Assembly (NCBI GenBank): GCA_021234155.1
Contig: JAJEKV010000033.1
Location: 10,920,163 to 10,984,162, forward strand
Direction: 5' to 3'
Length of the DNA: 64,000 nucleotides
Source of the DNA: Isoetes taiwanensis
Lineage: Eukaryota > Streptophyta > Lycopodiopsida > Isoetales > Isoetaceae
In this document: positions 56,646-64,000 of the stretch, piece by piece
Numbering within the stretch: position 1 is the first letter of the stretch
Layout: every line of letters begins with the position of its first letter
The notes under the pieces: model-generated
The model's input: only the letters and a program-made list of their open reading frames with translations
What the model was told of the DNA's origin: nothing
The model's database searches: none
Translations under genes and position numbers: made by a program

Positions 56646-58239
56646 AACTCTTCTTATCTGGCTATAGCTTCTAGGAGTCCCCTTTGGTTTAGATATTGAC
56701 ATGAATGAAGCATGGGATGAAATTATCTTAAATTTACAAAGGCAACTGATTTGGTGGAGAGGTTCAAAGTTATCCTTGGCAGGTAGAATTCAAGTAGCTA
56801 AGTCAGTATTGAACAATACGCATATTTATTTGGTTTCGGTGCTATTGGCTCCAGCTTCTAAGTTTGCAGAGATAAAAAAGATTGTAAGAGATTTTGTCTG
56901 GTGTACCGATCAAGGAGGCACTGTGAAGGTGGCGTGGAAGAAATGTATGTTGTTTAAACAACAAGGAGGTCTTGGTATGTTGGATCTTTCTTTACAGGGT
57001 AAGGTCTTAGCTTCTAAGCTATTGTTCAGTTTGTTGAAAGATGATTGTGCATCACCAGGTATGAAGTTACTTAAACAATCAGTAAAGAAGTGTATGGTTT
57101 TTCATAAGCGAGGTGTGAGAATTGAGCTCCCTTGGGCATTGTTATATCCATTGAAAGCTTCTTCACATGCCTCTCCAGTACTGAAAGGCTTGCTTCGGGC
57201 CTGGAAGGTAGTCCAAAGATGTGATTATATTTGATTGGGAAGCTTGTCTCCGTGCATCTTCCCCTTTCGTGGTTGCCTTTGTATACTCATGGACAACTAC
57301 ACCCGGTTGTAGAATTTATGCATCGCATTCCCAAAGCGAGGTGGAGGAGAGCGGGTATTATTTCTATTGAATGCTGGTATTTTGGTATTGACATTGCTCC
57401 TTGGCAATGGTTTTGGAGACATATGGGTTGTTGGATAAAGATATCGGTATATATGGGCTTATGTAGCAAGTGCTCTTCCTCTAATTAAGAAGGTGGGTAA
57501 CAAGAGATGCTGGAACTTTGTTCAAGGTATTAAAGAAGGCAAGAAGCTAGTCAGTTCATGCTACAGATTGCTTACCTCCTCAAATACTTTATCACCTTCT
57601 CGAAAATGGCACTTACAGACTTTTCCTTCTCAATGGCAATCCATCTGGAACCTTGTTTGGTCTAAATATAATCCTCCAAAGGTAAATGTTCTACTTTGGC
57701 AGGTGATTCATCGCTCTTTGAGAGTTAATGAGATGGTTCATCGCTTTAAGCCGGGAGTCAGCCCACTTTGCCCAATGTGTGAGCGGTGCATTGAAACATT
57801 GGAGCACTGTTTATATTTGTGTGCAGAGCTGAGTAGTCTTAGGTCCTGGCTGCATTCTCTTTTTGGAGTATCTTTGGATAGTCAGCACTTTCTTTTGGGT
57901 ATTTATCCAAATCAGTGGACTGCTTCTAAAAGGATTGCATTTCACATGGCAAAGTCTTGGCTAATATGGAGTGTATGGAAGCGAAGGCGAAGAAAGGTTT
58001 TTTATGATAAGCGTATTTCTTCTCAGGTGGTGCTTCAAGAAATTCGTAAGAAGTTGTATAATTGCTTTCAGATCTCCAATTGGCCTGATCGTATTAAAAT
58101 TGCAATATGGAGTGATCATCTAAAAGTGATTGATGCTTCAGGGACATTTCTTACTTCTGGAAGTACTTTGTAATATTTTGAATGTATAATATGAAGTAAA
58201 ACACGTTCTTCAAAAAAAAAAAACTCTTCCTATCTGGCT
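56646..58239 (+). mobile_element. 5'-truncated LINE with 18 bp target duplication
   Basis: The duplication aactcttctatctggct-type sequence lies at 56646-56663 and 58222-58239 with one mismatch. The inserted part, 56664-58221, ends in an 11-base poly(A). It holds only the C-terminal half of ORF2, and so was truncated by incomplete reverse transcription. Confidence 0.93.
56664..58173 (+). pseudogene. C-terminal half of LINE ORF2
   Basis: The frame opens at the truncation point with LLGVPFGLDIDMNEAWDEI, the block after the RT palm of plant L1. It continues through WWRGSKLSLAGRIQVAKSVL and VAWKKCMLFKQQGGLGMLDL to a stop at 57234. A 250-base frameshifted stretch follows. From 57493 the zinc-binding domain appears: PPKVNVLLWQVIHRSLRVNE, CPMCERCIETLEHCLYLC, and an end at 58173 (SWLIWSVWKRRRRKVF). 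The polymerase core and endonuclease are absent, so it is dead. Confidence 0.9.
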
Positions 58240-58334
58240 CATTGAGGAGTCTTGTAATAAGGGTTTTGGACCACTTCTATTAATAAAATATAAAAATACC
58301 TTGCCTTTAAAAAAAAAAAAAAGGTCCTTTTACA

Positions 58335-58925
58335 TCCAAAATGTTGGTTAATAAATATATTGTTAACAAAATTTTAACTATGGATGACAAATAGACTAAA
58401 AGTGTGGACGTGGCCGTGCAGAAGACGTACAAGAAGACATATAGGTAAAAAAACTTGTGTTCCTTTTTTATTTTTTGGTGAATTGGGATCTGGACCTGGC
58501 AAAAACTTTCGTAGGATCTGGACTCAAACAGTTTCTTGGGCCTGGACCTTTTGTTTTATAGTATTTGTGCTTGTACAGTTTGTGAATTGGGATGGGCATG
58601 GTCGATCTTTTTTTTGTGGTTCTTGATTTGGTTTCTTGTTTCTGTGGTTCTGCTTCCATTTTACTTGAACCCAATCGTATATTTTCGTGATGGCATCTAA
58701 GAGCACACCCATCATATGGCTATTTGCAGCTTATCCAACTTGATTTTTTTAGGCTACTTTTCTACATCATTCTTTAGTTTTCCATGATGTGCGTTCAGCT
58801 GCATATAATTCATTTTGTTTGGCAAGATTTGCAGAGAGTTTGATAATGTGTTCTTTTCTCTCATCTATTCTATTCTATTCTCTTTAACTCATCTGAAATA
58901 TTATAGTTCTCTTTTATGAGCTCCT
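58335..58925. other. stretch without supported gene
   Basis: There is a T-rich plus strand, a small tattctattctattctc repeat near 58867, and no recognisable gene. Confidence 0.35.
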
Positions 58926-60020
58926 TTATGTTGTCCTTACATCTTTAACAAGTGCTTCAAGTCTAGTAAGTTCTATTTGGGTAATGCTGAGATCCATCTC
59001 CGTTTTTGGAAGTTCAGTTTTCATTTCAAGTAAGTGGTGTTCAAGTTGCACTAGATTATGCTGGTAATCATTTTCAACAATCTTGAAAGCATGAGTTAAT
59101 TCATCGACCTGACTTCTAGTATCTCTTTCCCTTTCAAAACTTCCTAAAAATTTGAATGCTGCATCTTTGTGCCAGGTAGAACAGGATTGTCATCAACATT
59201 GCATGCCATTTGGAAATTTGATGTTAACAATTTCTTGCAGATAATCTTGTTTTCTGCATAAGGTACATCTGTTGGCAGAATTTCATCCAGTGGTAAGGCA
59301 GAACAAGTTTGTTACTTATAAAAAACACATTGAATGGCAGTCTTAATCATGTTCTTTGTTATAAGGATTTTAACTCTTCTAGTACACTATGAAGAGGCTT
59401 CTTTTGTTGTGAAATGCAGGATTTCTATTGGCCTTGGCTTTTGCTTGCTCTATTCGCATCAAAACCATTATGTATTGAATCACCTGCTAGAAAAACGTTT
59501 TCAAGATTTGCAAACAGAGCCTTGTTTTGTGTGAGAAGCAGGACCTTGAAATAGCTTTGTTGCAGGAGGTCTTAAAAGAACTTGAAGGAGGATTTAATTC
59601 ATTTCCCTTTCCATTTTAATCATTTTTCCTTTTGCTATGCCTCTGCAGGACTATACCTCTCACATATCTAGCAGCTAAAAATGTTCTATGTCCACTTTAT
59701 ATTGTTTTGTCATAGTTTTAGTGAAAGGTCTAATTCTAAAAAGCGTTGATGTCCAAAGCATTCTAATGCATCGACAAAGAAGAGGAATTGTGCTTCTTGG
59801 TTATAGAGAATGGCATTAATTAATGCTTCTTCTTCTGAGGCTAGGAATTTGTTTCTTCGTATTGTATGTTGTAAGAAAAGCTCGATCCTTAGGTAGACTA
59901 GGACACTTTGGAGGCAAGTCAAACATCATATCAGAAGAAGTAGAAACAAGGATATAATCATCAATTGAGAAGCAACATCGTTCAATTTTGTTCTATGTGT
60001 TTGGCATGCTACAGAACAGT
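58926..60020 (-). pseudogene. degraded gene of unknown family, several exon pieces
   Basis: Three protein-like islands share the minus strand. At about 60020-59830: CFSIDDYILVSTSSDMMFDL and PPKCPSLPKDRAFLTTYN. At about 59840-59735, one frame over: EEEALINAILYNQEAQFLFF and VDALECFGHQRF. At 59302-58943: LPLDEILPTDVPYAENKII, then after a one-base shift AAFKFLGSFERERDTRSQVD followed by a helical coiled-coil-like stretch ending at a plausible donor (GTAAGG). Codon texture is good but frames break twice without splice sites. I do not recognise the protein. It could be a real gene with sequence errors. Confidence 0.45.
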
Positions 60021-60840
60021 GGTGTTCATCCAATATTTATAGGCATAAATCTATACTCATTTTTTATTCACATACTTAGAGATGTGGGAATAAAAATTAA
60101 CCATGTGCATATCCCACATCAAACAATTGCGAGTTCCACTTTGAAGATTGCTTTATTGAAGCTGTAAGCTTAAAAACATGTTGTTGTACATCATATTATT
60201 GGAGGCAAACTATTTGGGTTGGGTGCTTCGGATATGGTATCATTCTTCCAAAGTATTGGCAGTGATGTTTGATGTAATGCTACTATAGCCTTACGCTGGT
60301 GCTAGAAGTGCAGTACCAACTTCATCATTTGTAGCGTGACATTGAGTACATATGCAATTAAGCTTTCTATATCCTCTTAACTAATAAGAACATTAAGCTT
60401 TAAATAAGCTTTAAATGGTTCCCATTCCCAAGTATGCAGATTTAGGTATATGATAAATTTTATGCGGACAATTCTTAAATGGGGTTTGGTTTCCAATTAT
60501 GAAGAGGCACCCTGCTTTTTTCAATGGATGGATGAGATCAGTCTAGCCATGCATGTATGGTTGCATGTAGAAAACCCTATGTGCCAATACCCTCTGGACT
60601 CTTGGAGGCATGTATAATACTCTCAATTTGGAGTTGAATTTTTTTTTAAGAGTTAATTTTGATAGGTTGACCAAGCACTCGACTATCTACAATTCCTAAA
60701 TTAGATAGAGTCGTTTGGAGAATCTGAATGCATATAAATCTAATAGTACAGTATCTCAAGTTTAACATAAGAAGCATTTGTGCACTCACTTAAAAAGTCA
60801 ACGATCATCTGCATACAGTCCTTAAAGACAACAATCGTCC
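60021..60840. other. stretch without supported gene
   Basis: AT-rich sequence with no long frame and no repeat that I can see. Confidence 0.35.
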
Positions 60841-62250
60841 TTATACAAGCCTTAAATAACAAGGGATGTGTCTATATATATTAATCATACAAAAAGTTTG
60901 TCGCGACGGCCTTTGAGTTGTTTTATTGAGAAGCCATCCAATGTTTAAGCTTTTTGAGGCCTCCACATCTTTTACAAAGCTTCTTTTCATTTGCAAAGTA
61001 TCATTCTCACGAAGAATGGACATGGAACATATGTTGTATGAGAGTTCTTCTGAACACCCTAGTTGTTTTACTTGTATGCTTCCAAATTCATCAGCCAATA
61101 ACCTAGTTGTAGCTGCATAGCATCCTGTCATACTTAAGGAATTGATCTTCATCTTCATGTAAGCAGGCAGAGCTCTAGCTATGGCCTGTGATACCTTCAC
61201 TTGGTACGAATCCATTGTGTGTTCATATGCATCAAATCCCAACCCCAGTGCAAAATTTAACTGTGAATGCCACACATTCAAATCTTCTGCATTTTTTAAC
61301 CTAAACAATATCGAATGCATTGGTCCAACATCAAAATCGACCAAAGAAATACATATGAACTTTGTCATTTTACGGTAGGTTTGCCTTCGAAAGCATCCGA
61401 TAAAAAATTAATGTAGAAAGGAATCTTCTGCGTTTCTAAGAATTTGATCAAAATTTGAATTGAAGAAGAAATTCAAGGCCCTTTCCTAGTAAGGAGAGGC
61501 CTTCTAAATGGTCATCGGGCTGTATAAAAGCCGCTTGGAAAACGTAAACCGGGGAGGATTCTCGGCACACAGTCTCTGGTGGAAACTAAGTGAACAAAAG
61601 CATCTCTATACTTAAAATTAATCAATTCTGCTAGTTTTCTACTGGCAAAAAGAGGAGCTCCAAAAGTTATGCACTGCAATTGCCTTCTAAAACAACCCTG
61701 ATTATGCTCTAGAAGTCTTAGACAGAGCAAAGAAGCAACGACACCTCCCCTGCTTCTAAAAGCTGCAGAAAAAGATCGATTGGGATACTCTGCGCTCTCT
61801 GTGCAAAGCCCCAATGTGCAGATCCGGCAGCAAATGGAAGCTTTCGATGTAAATATTTCAAATCTTGAACTACATTTCCCCTGCATGCCACCATAGCCCA
61901 GTCGCTCGAATTTCTGCTTGCAAAAACTGCTTGCTTTCCATTCCTTCAAATCCATAATCCATCAAAGGCGCAGCTGCACGCCCAAATCTTTGACGCAAAT
62001 CCCTCAAAACTTCTTCCTGAGTAGGGTAATAAACTGCGTTTGAGCAAATTAGGGCATGCATGATTTGGGCGATCAAACAATCCTTTTTTCGCCATAGCCA
62101 AGTCACGCGAAAATAAGCGATACAAAGCAAAGAAACAAACTCCAAAAAAGGGGGCACAAGCAGGAAAACAAAACAAGCACGCTTTGGATGTCGCCAAAGA
62201 TCAACTCGTTCTACGCCATCGAATTAAACTTTCCGCCCGCCTCTCTAGAT
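60841..62250 (-). pseudogene. class 3 lipase (diacylglycerol-lipase-like), broken or intron-rich
   Basis: The minus strand first reads WRHPKRACFVFLLVPPFLEF and a hydrophobic helix (about 62220-62120), then CLIAQIMHALICSNAVYYPT and MDYGFEGMESKQFL (to about 61870), as in the membrane-anchored N-terminus of DAG-lipase-like proteins. After an acceptor-like tttttctgcag it reads SRGGVVASLLCLRLLEHN, QLQCITFGAPLFAS and FVHLVSTRDCVPRILP (61780-61520). These match the elbow, core and Asp region of class 3 lipases. The usual G-H-S-x-G elbow is F-R-S-R-G here, although the exon edge falls right there. A final piece (61290-60841) has DAYEHTMDSYQVKV, like the His region. Frames do not join cleanly, so I call it a pseudogene with reservation. 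Confidence 0.6.
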
Positions 62251-63439
62251 GCTCTCCTCCTAAACCTATGGCCGCTATGCCTTAAACCGGCCGGCTGCTC
62301 CTCCCTTTTATATCAACAAAAAGCCTTCTCAGATCATTCGAGAAACCCCCAGGCGTTCCGATTAGCTTCCAGAAAATCCCTGACACTGCAGCTTCTAGAA
62401 ACGCCTCGTCCTCCTGCAATCTTCTAGTAGCTTCCCCTCTCACGAACCATTGAAATATTTAGGCTCAATCTCTATTTATGGAACATTCCAGAAACTGCCC
62501 CTTTATAATTTTATGTTAGAGATAACCTAACTTCACATGCAAGGTCATGTTTATAGAGATTGATCCCGGCCATCGATTCAAAAAAATGGAGGGGTATGAT
62601 GTTGCCACATCATTCAAAGGTGCATCCACCTCCTGGGGGTGCATGGGGGCAAGCCCCATATCTCATTACCATTGGATCGAGGGAGGGAGCCGAAATCTTA
62701 TCTGTTCATTGTTTTTGAAAATACAAAGAAGGCGCAATTTTAGGGCATTTGATCTCAACCCTTGAAATTAGGGCATTTGGTCCCCCGTGTCATTTAGAAA
62801 GCCAACAAAGTTTAAACGCATAGCCATGCTGATAGGAAATGTCACCTAAATGACATGGATTATATATCACATGTAAAATATTTGCATGAGACACTTCGTC
62901 TTTTCAATTGTGGTCAAACACAGGCGCATACAAAAGAAACCGTAGCAAAAAGCACATGAAAACAACAATATCACACAGACGATGAACTCCTCTAGAGTTA
63001 CTATCAGTGTGCAACAAAGTCCTAGGATTGAATCAAACAATCCGGTTCTAATTAAAATGTTCCGGTCCACATGAAATATTCTAGGATATACGGGCGGCCC
63101 AAAAAATAGAGTATAAGGATTTGGGCCGGTTGAAGCCATTGGTTGTAGGATTTTTTCCGGTTGTGTTTTGCATTAATAGGATTTTTTTATGAAGTGCCTA
63201 TGTATATAAGGGTGCCAAAATATTATTTTTATGATTATACCATCCATAGTCTATATTACCTTTCCAAATCCCGTTCAACAACCATCTGACTCCAGATTTA
63301 ATTTCACCAACTCTATTATTATAATTTATATGCATGCACCGCCTACATGCAAGGGGCGGGAAAAGCAAAGGAAAATTGTATTCGTAGACTTAGTATAGGC
63401 ACTAGGCAAAGATCCTGGATGGGAGCTAGTATTTCTAGG
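62251..63439. other. intergenic stretch upstream of the lipase-like gene
   Basis: The first 250 bases may be its 5' UTR or promoter on the minus strand. Only short frames follow, and no repeat stands out. Confidence 0.4.
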
Positions 63440-63778
63440 AAGTGGTAAACCCGACACATGTCCCAAGTTTACCATCACGCTCGATTTCAAGCTCAAGAAC
63501 AACGGTTTCTGCATGTTTTTTCACTGATCTTGCTTGATCCATGCTCAAATCTCTTGCTCTTTTGATAGAATGAGGTTTTTAGGGGCTGCCAAGGTGATTC
63601 TAATGGTGTTTGAATCGGATTGAACCGTTCAGTAAGCTGATTGCAAGCTCTATTCAAAGATTAGCATGCCAAAAGACAGTCCCACGCTCAGTTCACCGCG
63701 TGGTTATCCCAGCCAAAAAAAAGTGGTTAACCCGGACATGACAGTGGTAAACCCGGACATGTGTCCGGTTTACCACTT
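63440..63778. repeat. dispersed short palindrome AGTGGTAAACC..GGTTTACCACT
   Basis: The motif agtggtaaacccg-acatgt occurs as imperfect hairpins at 63440-63475 and 63743-63777. A third half-copy lies directly before the second (63721-63740). Arms of about 17 bases differ by one inserted base. Confidence 0.75.
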
Positions 63779-64000
63779 CCTGAGTAGGAATACGGCTCCA
63801 TCCCGATCGCGGAAAAGCAAACTCAAATCGATTCATAGTGCAAAGATCCGGCAAGAGGTAGATCCGGCGAAGAAGGCGGAAGAGCGGTCGGCAGATCCTC
63901 AATCCGGCAGATCCTCAATCCTCCAGATCCGGCAAGAGCCGCCAGCCTTGGCCATTTTACAAGAAGGTGATGCAGGTACAACTCTGATATAAATCTAGCT
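63779..64000. other. short-repeat tract at the right edge
   Basis: Several agatccggc/gatcctcaatcc phrases are repeated between 63846 and 63945. An open plus-strand frame (63666-63992) crosses them but looks repeat-driven. Confidence 0.5.

Larger units (their letters stand above)
56323..58334 (+). mobile_element. old truncated LINE tail hosting a younger LINE
   Basis: The 12-mer ggtccttttgca at 56323-56334 is nearly repeated (one mismatch) at 58323-58334, right after a 14-base poly(A) run preceded by attaataaaatat. This brackets about 310 bases at the left plus about 80 at the right. Together they look like the 3' end of an older LINE copy interrupted by the element at 56664-58221. Confidence 0.6.

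Overview
This looks like nuclear DNA of a land plant with a repeat-rich genome. Evidence: a pyridoxal-phosphate synthase gene with seven short exons and canonical GT-AG introns, a plant-type L1 LINE, a Ty3/gypsy element with the gene order gag-PR-RT-RH-INT, a Ty1/copia remnant, pseudogene pieces of an organelle-type DNA gyrase A, and a nuclear copy of a plastid 16S rRNA segment. I cannot name the species. The second LINE is unlike usual angiosperm L1 elements, so a fern, lycophyte or gymnosperm is possible, but that is a guess.

Layout. 1-6.9 kb: a doubtful partial frame, then tandem and inverted repeats. 6.93-8.89 kb (+): PDX2, the only gene that reads as intact. 9-12.8 kb: short repeats, a copia relic and a foldback element. 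12.8-16.3 kb (-): a decayed multi-exon gene of unknown family. 16.4-22.3 kb: non-coding A-rich repeats between two ~200 bp direct repeats. 22.3-54.8 kb: two copies of one ~2.6 kb segment carrying pseudogene pieces of an FCP1/SCP-like phosphatase and of DNA gyrase A. Each copy was split by a different retroelement. Copy A took a ~6.6 kb L1 LINE (-) with an 18 bp target duplication, and this LINE was later hit by an ~11 kb Ty3/gypsy element (+) with a 5 bp duplication. Copy B took an ~8.2 kb LINE of another type (-) ending in (GATA)48. Each copy gives the empty site for the other's insertion. A plastid rrn16 piece lies at the left edge of copy B. 55.4 kb: a 100 bp palindrome. 56.3-58.3 kb (+): a truncated LINE inside an older LINE tail. 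58.9-62.3 kb (-): two degraded genes, one unidentified and one class 3 lipase. 62.3-64 kb: no gene, short palindromes.

Only PDX2 has a clear cellular job: it supplies ammonia from glutamine to PDX1 for vitamin B6 synthesis. Nearly everything else is mobile DNA or its debris. I found no new multi-gene system. The most informative parts are the nested insertions with mutual empty sites, the uneven divergence of the two gypsy LTRs, the animal-like ORF1 of the second LINE, and the long palindrome.
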